Source of the DNA: Candidatus Hydrogenedentota bacterium
GTDB taxonomy: Bacteria > Hydrogenedentota > Hydrogenedentia > Hydrogenedentales > SLHB01
Reading direction: 5' to 3'
DNA length: 8,822 nucleotides
Assembly: GCA_003552765.1 (NCBI GenBank)
Contig: PUOI01000426.1
Span: 1-8,822 of the forward strand
The notes under the pieces were generated by a model, which saw nothing but the letters and a program-made list of their open reading frames with translations, did no database searches and was not told where the DNA came from. Positions 1 through 6,079 of the stretch are shown one piece after another. The position numbers and the translations under genes were made by a program. The stretch's first letter is position 1. The number at the start of each line of letters is the position of its first letter.

Positions 1-459
1 CAGCCCTTCGGAACGCCGTTGCGGCCGTTCTCGGCGGCCTCCCGCGCGGATGGCCGCAAGCCCTACTTCTTCTGCTTCGTTGGGGCCGTGTTTGCGGATG
101 ACGCGATGCACGTTGTCCGGGTTGCTCGCGGGACCGGTGAGCAACAGGCGGAAAGCGACTTTGTATCCGCCGCCGGGCAGAAACTCGAACTCCACCCAGT
201 AACCTGTTTGGCGGTCCACCTCCTCCTGTCCCACGATGGCTTGACGCACCCGGTAAAGGGCCCCGCTGGTGGCGTCTTGCAATTCGTACCAGGCCCACTG
301 GCCCACTTCGGGGTCCACCAATGTGCCCGACATCATGTCGCCGATGAAGCCTTGGGCGTTGGCCCCGCCTGACATCGCGCCCAAACCGATCACGCCCACA
401 AACGCCAAGGCCGTAAGCAACCGGGCCATCCGTTTGAAGCGAAGTTTGTTACCCATCAT
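1..459 (-). CDS. Secreted protein of unknown function (N-terminal 153 residues, runs off window)
   Basis: The frame opens at an ATG (459-457) and stays open to the left edge, so only the N-terminal 153 residues are visible. Residues 1-35 form a classic Sec signal peptide: a basic N-region (KLRFKRMAR), a hydrophobic core (LLTALAFVGVIGLGAM), and an A-N-A cleavage site before Q36. The mature part has WAWYELQD near residue 55 and alternating polar/hydrophobic strands (YWVEFEF, YKVAFRLLL at about 87-105), suggesting a beta-rich periplasmic or exported domain. An Arg-rich stretch begins at about residue 140. I do not recognise a family. The ATG overlaps the rarA stop (ATGA), so the two genes are probably one transcript and translationally coupled. 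A second in-frame ATG follows immediately (456-454). The ribosome binding site AAGGAG (476-471) lies inside the end of rarA, 11 nt from the first ATG. Confidence 0.8.
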   Translation of the reverse strand, partial: MMGNKLRFKRMARLLTALAFVGVIGLGAMSGGANAQGFIGDMMSGTLVDPEVGQWAWYELQDATSGALYRVRQAIVGQEEVDRQTGYWVEFEFLPGGGYKVAFRLLLTGPASNPDNVHRVIRKHGPNEAEEVGLAAIRAGGRRERPQRRSEGL

Positions 460-1793
460 TGTGTTTCATGCTCCTTTTGCTGGCGGCTGCGGAAACGCTC
501 GAGGCGTTCCTTGAACGCCTTCTCCACGCCCCAGTCCACTGGTTGGTAGAATGTGTGTTCCTGGATTCCATAGTCTTGGGGAACATAGCCTTCTTCATAA
601 TCATGGGGGTATTGATAGCCTTGCGCCCGCCCCAACGCATCGGCGCCAGCGTAATGGCCGTCTTGCAAGTGTTTGGGCACGGCCACCGTGGGCTGCTCGC
701 GCAGATACTTCGACGCTCGCACGATACCCTCGCAGGCGGCGTTGCTCTTGGGCGCGCACGCCACGTAAGAGGCCGCCTGCGCCAAGATGATCCGCGCCTC
801 CGGCATGCCGATGAATTCGCAAGCCTGCCATGCGGACGTGGCGAGCACCAGCGCCATCGGATCCGCGTTGCCCACGTCCTCGGCCGCCGCGATGCAGATG
901 CGCCTGGCCACGAAGCGGGGCTCATCCCCGGCCTCAAGCATCAAGGCCATCCAGTATAAGGCGGAGTCTGGGTCGGTCCCGCGCATACTCTTGATAAAGG
1001 CGGAAGCGGCGTCGTAGTGGCTGTCGCCTTTGCCATCATAATGGAGCATCTTGCGTTGGATGCTTTCCACCGCCGCGTCCACAGTGATGTGGATAGTGTC
1101 GTCCTCCGCCGGAGTGGTAAGCATCGCCACTTCCAGCCCGTTCAACGCCCGCCGGGCATCCCCCTCCGCGCACCGGGCGAAATGCCGCAGGGCATCCTCG
1201 TCCACTTCGATGCGATACTCGGCAAGGCCGCGATCCGGATGTTCAAGCGCGCGGCGCAGGAGCCCAACGATGTCCTCTTCGCTCAGCGGGTTCAGCTCGA
1301 AGATCTGCGAGCGTGACAGCAACGGGGCCACCACGGCGAAATAGGGATTCTCCGTCGTCGCCCCGATAAGTATGATGTTGCCGTTCTCCACGTCGGGCAA
1401 GAGGGCGTCCTGTTGGGCGCGGTTGAACCGGTGAAGCTCATCGATGAACACGATGGTGCGCCGCTGCTCATACGCCCTCCGCTCCTTAGCGCGGTTGATG
1501 AGGTCGCGCAATTCCTTGACGCCCGATGTCACCGCATTGAGGGGCTCGAAGGCGGCCTTCGTGCGCATGGCGATGATGCGCGCCAAGGCGGTCTTGCCGC
1601 TCCCCGGCGGCCCGTAAAGGATAAGCGACGTGATGTGGTCCGCCTCGATGGCTCGGCGCAGTATCTTTCCCGGCCCTAAGACATGATCTTGCCCCACGAT
1701 TTCGTCAAGGGCGCGCGGGGCCGTACGCCGGGCCAAAGGCGCTTCCCTGCGCATGCGTTCCGCCGCCGAGTCTTCAAACAGGTCTCCGCTCAT
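456..1793 (-). CDS. rarA: Replication-associated recombination protein A (RarA/MgsA), AAA+ ATPase
   Basis: RarA is a cytoplasmic AAA+ ATPase related to the clamp loader. It acts at stalled replication forks and binds SSB and DNA ends. The 445-aa length is normal for the family. Visible motifs are the N-terminal DLFED and PRALDEIVGQDHVLG (about 27-40), Walker A GPPGSGKT (61-68), Walker B with the RarA-type FIDELHRFN (116-124), sensor 1 GATTENPYF (144-152), an arginine-finger region LLSRSQIFEL (158-167), and sensor 2 GDARRALN (211-218). The C-terminal half carries the MgsA/tetramerisation domain, including LQDGHY and the YQPVDWG segment near the end. No residue looks missing. The ATG at 1793 is the only start giving the family N-terminus, but no clear Shine-Dalgarno precedes it. 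It is transcribed divergently from mdh, and its stop overlaps the start of the downstream secreted protein. Confidence 0.97.
   Translation of the reverse strand: MSGDLFEDSAAERMRREAPLARRTAPRALDEIVGQDHVLGPGKILRRAIEADHITSLILYGPPGSGKTALARIIAMRTKAAFEPLNAVTSGVKELRDLINRAKERRAYEQRRTIVFIDELHRFNRAQQDALLPDVENGNIILIGATTENPYFAVVAPLLSRSQIFELNPLSEEDIVGLLRRALEHPDRGLAEYRIEVDEDALRHFARCAEGDARRALNGLEVAMLTTPAEDDTIHITVDAAVESIQRKMLHYDGKGDSHYDAASAFIKSMRGTDPDSALYWMALMLEAGDEPRFVARRICIAAAEDVGNADPMALVLATSAWQACEFIGMPEARIILAQAASYVACAPKSNAACEGIVRASKYLREQPTVAVPKHLQDGHYAGADALGRAQGYQYPHDYEEGYVPQDYGIQEHTFYQPVDWGVEKAFKERLERFRSRQQKEHETQ
471..476 (-). promoter_or_regulatory. Shine-Dalgarno site of the left-edge secreted protein, embedded in rarA
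   Basis: Read on the minus strand, AAGGAG sits in the last codons of rarA. An out-of-frame ATG (469-467) follows after one base, and the chosen start (459) is 11 nt from the site. The out-of-frame ATG opens a six-codon frame ending in TAA at 451-449. The 11-nt gap is longer than usual, but no better site exists for this start. Confidence 0.6.
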
Positions 1794-1884
1794 ACGTTGA
1801 TCTTACGCCATGCCATGGCCGGGGAACAAGATGGTTGTCTTTGCTCCGAATTGCGTCATGGGGCCTCAGCCCATGGCGCCGTTA

Positions 1885-1914
1885 TTGATTCCACGGCTTC
1901 ATTTAGAGTATACT
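1885..1914 (+). promoter_or_regulatory. Candidate sigma70-type promoter for mdh with a symmetric -10 box
   Basis: TTGATT (1885-1890) and TATACT (1909-1914) are separated by 18 bp and match the -35 and -10 consensus at 4/6 and 5/6 positions. Transcription would begin near 1921, giving a leader of about 65 nt before the GTG of mdh. The -10 lies in the 8-bp palindrome AGTATACT (1907-1914), so TATACT is also present on the minus strand pointing towards rarA. No -35 match is visible on that strand at 16-18 bp. TTGATTC recurs 30 bp downstream at 1915-1921. No start site has been measured. Confidence 0.5.
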
Positions 1915-1987
1915 TTGATTCAATAGTTCCCCCCTCATCTACGTTTCAACCCACTACCCGACCACTCTAACCCTTAAGGAGAGAATA

Positions 1988-2938
1988 GTGTCTACAGGAA
2001 AACGCTTCAAGATCGCTTGCATTGGCGCGGGCAACGTCGGCGCGGCGGCTGCTCAGTATTGCGCGGAGATGGATCTCGGCGACATCGTGCTCACGGACAT
2101 TGTGGAAGGCATGCCCCAGGGCAAGGCGCTCGATCTCACCCAGGCCGGTCCCATCCGCGGCTACAACGCCATGGTCCAGGGCACGAATGATTACAAAGAC
2201 ATCGAAGGCAGCGACGTCGTTATCATAACGGCGGGCCTGCCCCGGCAACCGGGCATGAGCCGGTTGGACCTCCTTGAGAAGAACGCCAATATCATGGGGG
2301 ATATCTGTGGCAATGTGAACACCTATGCGCCGAATAGCACGGTGATCATCGTCACGAATCCCCTCGACGTGATGACGTACGCCGCGTTCAAGAAGCTCGG
2401 TTTTCCCCCGGAACGGGTCGTGGGCATGGCGGGCTGTCTGGATAGCGCCCGCATGCGCGCGTTCGTCGCAATGGAGCTGAACACCAGCATGAAGAACGTG
2501 GATACCATGGTGCTTGGCTCCCATGGCGACACAATGGTGCCGCTGCCCCAATACACCACGGTGTCCGGCATCCCCATTACCCGGCTTCTCTCCCAAGACC
2601 GCATCGACGCCATTGTCGAACGGACGCGGAAAGGCGGCGGAGAAATCGTCTCGTTGCTCAAGACGGGCAGCGCCTATTATGCGCCGGCCGCCAGCGCGGC
2701 GCGGATGGCGCAAGCTATCATTCGCGACGAGAAACAGCTCCTGCCGTGTTCGGCTTTGCTGAACGGCCAATACGGGCTGGAAGACGTTTACATTGGCGTT
2801 CCGGTCCGGCTGGGCAAGGGCGGCGTCGAGGGCATCCTGGAACTCGACCTCAGCCAAGACGAGCTTAAGGCCCTGCAGGAATCCGCTGAAGAGGTGCGGA
2901 CCGGCATCAAGAGCCTTCAGGACATGAACGCGCTTTAA
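1988..2938 (+). CDS. mdh: Malate dehydrogenase, LDH-like (type 3), NAD-dependent
   Basis: It interconverts malate and oxaloacetate with NAD(H) in the TCA cycle, in the cytoplasm. The 316-aa length is typical. The Rossmann fold shows GAGNVG (13-18) and D37 in LTDIVEG, the acidic residue that binds the adenosine ribose and indicates NAD. The substrate loop GLPRQPGMSR (83-92) has R86 where lactate dehydrogenases carry Gln, which specifies malate, and R92 as the mobile-loop Arg. TNPLD (123-127) supplies the substrate-binding Asn. D152 and R155 (CLDSARMR) and H179 (GSHGDTMVP) complete the catalytic set. The start is GTG, supported by AAGGAGAG at 1976-1983; no other start gives a complete N-terminus. 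It is divergent from rarA and appears monocistronic, because a hairpin follows about 100 nt after its stop. Confidence 0.97.
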   Translation: MSTGKRFKIACIGAGNVGAAAAQYCAEMDLGDIVLTDIVEGMPQGKALDLTQAGPIRGYNAMVQGTNDYKDIEGSDVVIITAGLPRQPGMSRLDLLEKNANIMGDICGNVNTYAPNSTVIIVTNPLDVMTYAAFKKLGFPPERVVGMAGCLDSARMRAFVAMELNTSMKNVDTMVLGSHGDTMVPLPQYTTVSGIPITRLLSQDRIDAIVERTRKGGGEIVSLLKTGSAYYAPAASAARMAQAIIRDEKQLLPCSALLNGQYGLEDVYIGVPVRLGKGGVEGILELDLSQDELKALQESAEEVRTGIKSLQDMNAL

Positions 2939-3040
2939 ACAACAAGCGAAATCGTACGTGAGGGGGGCAGAAAAGGCTTTGCTCTTTTCGGGGCCATGCC
3001 ATGCCCAGCATTTCCCATCCCGCTCGCTACGTAGGCAGGC

Positions 3041-3075
3041 AAGCCCCCTTCACGAACGTGTGAAGGGGGCTTTGC
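3041..3075 (+). terminator. Strong hairpin, probable intrinsic terminator after mdh
   Basis: AAGCCCCCTTCAC (3041-3053) pairs perfectly over 13 bp with GTGAAGGGGGCTT (3060-3072), leaving the six-base loop GAACGT. Only three T residues follow (3071-3073, two of them inside the stem), so it is a weak U-tract terminator. It may act as an RNA-stability hairpin instead. It shares CCCCCTTC/GAAGGGGG arms with the repeat element at 5882-5977, so it could also be a repeat relic. Confidence 0.55.
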
Positions 3076-3098
3076 GCATGAGGCGCGTTTGGATAAGC

Positions 3099-3127
3099 TT
3101 GACAGGTAGTGGGGGCCGTTTCTGAAT
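3099..3127 (+). promoter_or_regulatory. Weak candidate promoter upstream of the glycosyltransferase
   Basis: TTGACA (3099-3104) is a perfect -35 hexamer. At 17 bp spacing lies CTGAAT (3122-3127), which matches only half of the -10 consensus. If it is used, the leader before the GT4 start would be over 300 nt. The perfect -35 is the only real support, and it could occur by chance. Confidence 0.22.
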
Positions 3128-3430
3128 GATTGTCTTGATGTTTCCGGCTCCATCCACGAAAATAGTCCCAAATGCCTTTGCCTTTGAGATCCGCCCAAGC
3201 GTTGCATGTCGCGGCGAGAATCGGTAACGTTAGGAGGGGAGCGCGCACACTCCGGGGCCGCTACAGAGCGCGCCAGTGTGCGCAATTGGCGAAATCCTAC
3301 GCGCGAAACATGCGATGAGCGAATGACGGCGCCGCGGCTGATGGACATTGGCCATCAAACCACTTGCGCTAACGGCAGCCGCCTGAAAACGGGCGCCGCC
3401 GGTTTCATCCCGCGCGCCAATTGGCCGATA

Positions 3431-3436
3431 AAGGAG
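3431..3436 (+). promoter_or_regulatory. Shine-Dalgarno site that decides the GT4 start
   Basis: AAGGAG lies 12 nt before the ATG at 3449. A closer ATG (3438-3440) reads only ATG-ACA-TAA and is one base from the site, so it is not the gene start. No comparable site precedes the in-frame upstream ATG at 3206 or the in-frame ATG at 3470. Confidence 0.6.
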
Positions 3437-3448
3437 TATGACATAACC

Positions 3449-5785
3449 ATGACTGACGAACACCGGAAAATGCAGATCGCCTTGCTGGGCTCGTATGTGC
3501 CGCGTCAATGCGGCATCGCCACGTTCACGAAGGACCTCCATGACTCCGTCGCGAATCACACCGCCGCCGATACGCTGGTGCTGGCCATGGATGATCGCCC
3601 CGAGGGCTACGACTACCCGCGCGAGGTCCGCTTTCAGCTACAGGCCGACGACCTTCATGATTATCGCATGGCCGCGGATCTGCTCAATATCAACCAAGTG
3701 GATTTGGTGCTGCTTCAGCATGAGTTTGGCATCTTCGGCGGCCGGACGGGAGAGAATGTCCTGGCCTTCTTGCGGAATCTTCGCATGCCCGTGATGACCA
3801 CGCTGCATACCGTGCTCCAGGATCCCACGCGCGAGCAGGCGGCCGTGATGCGGGAGTTGGCGAATCTAAGCGATCGCCTTGTGGTGATGTGCGACACGGC
3901 CGTGGGCATACTGGAAGAGACCTACGATGTTCCTGGCGATAGCATCGCCATGATTGGCCATGGCATTCCGGATTTGCCGTTCTCGGATTCCGCCTTCTTC
4001 AAGGATCAGTTTGGGCTGGAAGGCCGGCCCACCATGCTTACCTTTGGACTATTGTCCCCCGGCAAGGGTCTTGAGGTCGTCATCGACGCCCTTCCCAAGA
4101 TCGTTGAACAATATCCCAATGTGGCCTATGTGATTCTGGGCGCCATACATCCCCATGTCTTCCAGAAGGATGGCAACGCCTATCTCATCAAACTCAAGCG
4201 TCAGGCGGAGAAGCTGGGGGTGAGCGATAACGTCATCTTCCACACCCGGTACGTCTCGCTGGAGGAACTCTGCGGCTATCTAGGCGCCTCGGACATTTTC
4301 GTCACCCCGTATCCGAACAAGAGTCAAATCGTGTCCGGCACCTTGGCCTATGCCATGGGGGCGGGCAAGGCGGTGGTTTCGACGCCCTACTGGTACGCCG
4401 AGGAGATGCTGGCAGAGGACCGGGGCCGCCTGTTTCCCTTTGGCGATTCGGAACACCTCGCCGGGCAGGTGATTGAGCTGCTCGACAATCCCGTGGACAT
4501 GGCGGCGATGCGCAAGCGCGCGTATATGTATACGCGGCCCATGGTCTGGAGCGAGGTGGGCAAGCGCTATTACGCTCTTGGGCAGGAGGTGCTCCAAGAG
4601 CGGATGGAGAAGCCGCGGCCGGTCTTTCACCTGCGGATGGACTTACCTGAGAAGATGAGCCTTCCGGAGGTGCGCACGAACCATCTCCGGGCGATGACAG
4701 ACGACACGGGTATGTTTCAACATGCGGTGTACTCCATACCCGACCGTAATCATGGCTATTGCTCGGACGACAATGCGCGGGCGCTCATCGCGGCGATGAT
4801 GTGCCGCGACGTAACGGGCGATAAGTCCGTGATGCCGCTTGCCCGGATCTATCTATCGTTTCTCCACCACGCGTTCGACCCAGAGACCAAGCGTTTCCGC
4901 AATTTCATGGGCTATGACCGCCGGTGGCTCGAGACGGTGGGAAGCGAGGATGTACATGGCCGCTGCATCTGGGGCCTAGGAGTCGCCGCGGCTTTGGCCC
5001 CGGAAGATGCCGTCATCGCATTGAGCAGCCAGCTTTTCTGCGACGCCATCGGCTCCATGGCCGAGATCAAGTCGCCGCGCGCCTGGGCGTTCGCGTTGGT
5101 GGGCATTCACGCCTACTTGAAACGTTTCAGCGGCGACAGCCTGGTGCGCCGCACCCGCGAGCAGCTCGCCCGGCGCCTTTATCAGAGGTTCAAGGATAAC
5201 GCGGCCGAGGATTGGCCGTGGTGCGAGGATATCTTGACGTATGACAACGCCCGGCTGCCGCACGCCCTCATTCTCAGTGGACAATGGCTGCCCGATGCGG
5301 AAATGCACAGTCAGGGACTGCGTTCGCTGGAGTGGGTGGTCAAGCAGCAACTCACCGAAGATGGACGCGTAACCATCATCGGAAACGACGGCTGGATGAC
5401 GCGCGACGGGTGCCGCGCCCGCTTCGACCAACAGCCGGTCGATGTGATGGCCCTGGTCGAGGCGTGCAGCGAGGCGTACCGCTCCACCCGGGAGGACAAG
5501 TGGCATCACTGGGCTCGGCGCTTCTTTGACTGGTTCCTTGGCAACAACGACCTTGAGTCCATCATCTACGACGCCTCCACCGGTGGATGCCGCGACGGGT
5601 TGCACATGGATGGGCCGAATCTGAACCAAGGGGCCGAATCCACCCTGGCGTGGCTGATTGCCCTGCTCGCCATGCATCAGGCCCAACGGGAATTCGCCAC
5701 GGGCTTGGCGGACGATACCCCGGAGAAAGAGCCCATCGACACGGAGGCCGAGACTGCGCCGAGTCCCGCGCGTCCCGGCGAATAG
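3449..5785 (+). CDS. GT4-type glycosyltransferase fused to an (alpha/alpha)6 six-hairpin domain
   Basis: A 778-aa two-domain protein with no signal peptide or membrane segment, so probably cytoplasmic. Residues 8-385 are a GT-B retaining glycosyltransferase of the GT4 type. Visible motifs are GSYVPRQCGIATFTKDL (14-30), LLQHEFGIFGG (88-98), TTLHTVL (117-123), HGIPD (171-175), LSPGKGLE (202-209), YPNKSQIVSGTLAYAMGAGKAVV (288-310, the donor-binding segment, without the usual E-x7-E) and STPYWYAEEML. Residues 400-750 form an alpha-helical six-hairpin domain. Its conserved-looking acidic/aromatic clusters are DRNHGYCSDDNAR (432-444), EDVHGRCIWGLG (500-511), WCEDILTYDNARLPHA (591-606), RFDQQPVDVMALVEA (658-672) and DGPNLNQGAES (721-731). 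The tail after 750 is acidic and Pro-rich, probably disordered. The family suggests transfer of a nucleotide-activated hexose; donor and acceptor are unknown. The GH130 neighbour downstream points to a shared glycan. The start at 3449 is chosen for its AAGGAG and for the family N-terminus; the in-frame ATG at 3206 would add 81 Arg-rich residues with no recognisable feature. Confidence 0.88.
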   Translation: MTDEHRKMQIALLGSYVPRQCGIATFTKDLHDSVANHTAADTLVLAMDDRPEGYDYPREVRFQLQADDLHDYRMAADLLNINQVDLVLLQHEFGIFGGRTGENVLAFLRNLRMPVMTTLHTVLQDPTREQAAVMRELANLSDRLVVMCDTAVGILEETYDVPGDSIAMIGHGIPDLPFSDSAFFKDQFGLEGRPTMLTFGLLSPGKGLEVVIDALPKIVEQYPNVAYVILGAIHPHVFQKDGNAYLIKLKRQAEKLGVSDNVIFHTRYVSLEELCGYLGASDIFVTPYPNKSQIVSGTLAYAMGAGKAVVSTPYWYAEEMLAEDRGRLFPFGDSEHLAGQVIELLDNPVDMAAMRKRAYMYTRPMVWSEVGKRYYALGQEVLQERMEKPRPVFHLRMDLPEKMSLPEVRTNHLRAMTDDTGMFQHAVYSIPDRNHGYCSDDNARALIAAMMCRDVTGDKSVMPLARIYLSFLHHAFDPETKRFRNFMGYDRRWLETVGSEDVHGRCIWGLGVAAALAPEDAVIALSSQLFCDAIGSMAEIKSPRAWAFALVGIHAYLKRFSGDSLVRRTREQLARRLYQRFKDNAAEDWPWCEDILTYDNARLPHALILSGQWLPDAEMHSQGLRSLEWVVKQQLTEDGRVTIIGNDGWMTRDGCRARFDQQPVDVMALVEACSEAYRSTREDKWHHWARRFFDWFLGNNDLESIIYDASTGGCRDGLHMDGPNLNQGAESTLAWLIALLAMHQAQREFATGLADDTPEKEPIDTEAETAPSPARPGE

Positions 5786-5881
5786 ACGTAAGCCCAACAG
5801 AGCCTCAAACAGGGTATGGGGAGACACGCGCCCCTCAATCACCGAATAAGGCGTTGTGCCGGATGTTTACATTTCGGGCCA

Positions 5882-5903
5882 CCCCCTTCCGAAGGGGGAA
5901 ATA
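5882..5903 (+). repeat. Left inner inverted-repeat arm
   Basis: The arm begins with CCCCCTTC and contains a self-complementary CCCCCTT-CCG-AAGGGGG hairpin, ending AAATA. Its inverted partner is 5958-5977. The two arms can pair with each other over 8 bp without a gap (5882-5889 with 5970-5977), which is an alternative to the two local hairpins. Confidence 0.75.
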
Positions 5904-5957
5904 GTAGAGCCGCCTTCTAGGCGGTTTATGTGCCGGCAAGATGCCGGCGGTACGAAT

Positions 5958-5977
5958 TATTCGCCCTTCGAAGGGGG
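5958..5977 (-). repeat. Right inner inverted-repeat arm
   Basis: Read on the minus strand it begins CCCCCTTCGAAGGGCG and ends AATA, mirroring the left arm. It contains the perfect 12-bp palindrome CCCTTCGAAGGG (5964-5975). Confidence 0.75.
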
Positions 5978-6015
5978 ATGTTGCTCCTCCTTGGAGCGGC
6001 GTCCTTATCCGGCGA

Positions 6016-6044
6016 TTGATGACGTGCGTCTTATGTTGAGTAAT
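6016..6044 (+). promoter_or_regulatory. Weak candidate promoter for the GH130 gene
   Basis: TTGATG (6016-6021) and AGTAAT (6039-6044) are 17 bp apart and match the consensus hexamers at 4/6 each. This would let the GH130 gene be transcribed from the right edge of the repeat element, independently of the GT4 gene. The match is too weak to stand alone. Confidence 0.25.
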
Positions 6045-6066
6045 CCGTGTTACATCATGCACCAAC

Positions 6067-6072
6067 AAGGAG
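6067..6072 (+). promoter_or_regulatory. Shine-Dalgarno site of the GH130 gene
   Basis: AAGGAG ends 7 nt before the ATG at 6080, an ideal spacing. It rules out the in-frame ATG at 6047, which lies upstream of this site and has none of its own. Confidence 0.8.
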
Positions 6073-6079
6073 AACGCCC

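Larger units (their letters stand above)
2939..3448. other. 510-bp intergenic region: terminator hairpin plus long structured leader
   Basis: I see no convincing gene on either strand; the open frames here are Arg/Ser/Pro-rich and lack domain features. The first 100 bp hold nothing beyond a small CTACGTAG palindrome (3027-3034). A terminator-like hairpin is at 3041-3072. From about 3100 onward the sequence forms the leader of the downstream glycosyltransferase. It contains a long-loop inverted repeat GCGCACACT (3243-3251)/AGTGTGCGC (3275-3283), a hairpin TGATGG (3339-3344)/CCATCA (3352-3357), and enclosing arms GCGGC (3334-3338)/GCCGC (3378-3382). No known riboswitch class was recognised. Confidence 0.6.
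5835..6019. repeat. Nested inverted-repeat element with five hairpins (MITE- or REP-like)
   Basis: Outer arms TCAATCACCGAATAAGG (5835-5851) and the complement of 6003-6019 match at 15 of 17 positions. Inside, 5882-5903 and 5958-5977 are inverted copies matching at 19 of 20 aligned bases with two one-base gaps, and each arm is itself palindromic (CCCCCTT/AAGGGGG and CCCTTCGAAGGG). Between them are hairpins CCGCCT-TCT-AGGCGG (5910-5924) and GCCGGC-AAGAT-GCCGGC (5932-5948). To the right is GCTCC-TCCTT-GGAGC (5983-5997). No coding frame of interest and no target-site duplication is visible. It occupies nearly the whole gap between the GT4 and GH130 genes. It could be a mobile repeat, a terminator/attenuator, or a structured RNA. 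Confidence 0.75.

Noticed and set aside
1967..2857. Long minus-strand open frame (296 aa) opposite mdh
   Set aside because: It lies wholly antisense to a complete malate dehydrogenase with all catalytic residues. Its sequence is His/Arg/Ala-rich with no motif, as expected from GC-rich antisense frames.
1807..3003. Direct repeat GCCATGCCATG at 1807-1817 and 2993-3003 flanking mdh
   Set aside because: An 11-bp match is expected several times by chance in a window this size, and there is no sign of a mobile element around mdh.
2935..3348. Minus-strand open frame (137 aa) in the mdh-GT4 gap
   Set aside because: It runs through the terminator hairpin and is rich in Arg, Ser and Pro. It has no motif and no Shine-Dalgarno, and I judged it non-coding.
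4976..5842. Minus-strand open frame (288 aa) opposite the six-hairpin domain
   Set aside because: It is antisense to the conserved domain and its composition is low in recognisable features. It is a by-product of codon bias.
6047..6079. Earlier in-frame ATG for the GH130 gene
   Set aside because: It lies upstream of the AAGGAG at 6067-6072, which is perfectly placed for the ATG at 6080.
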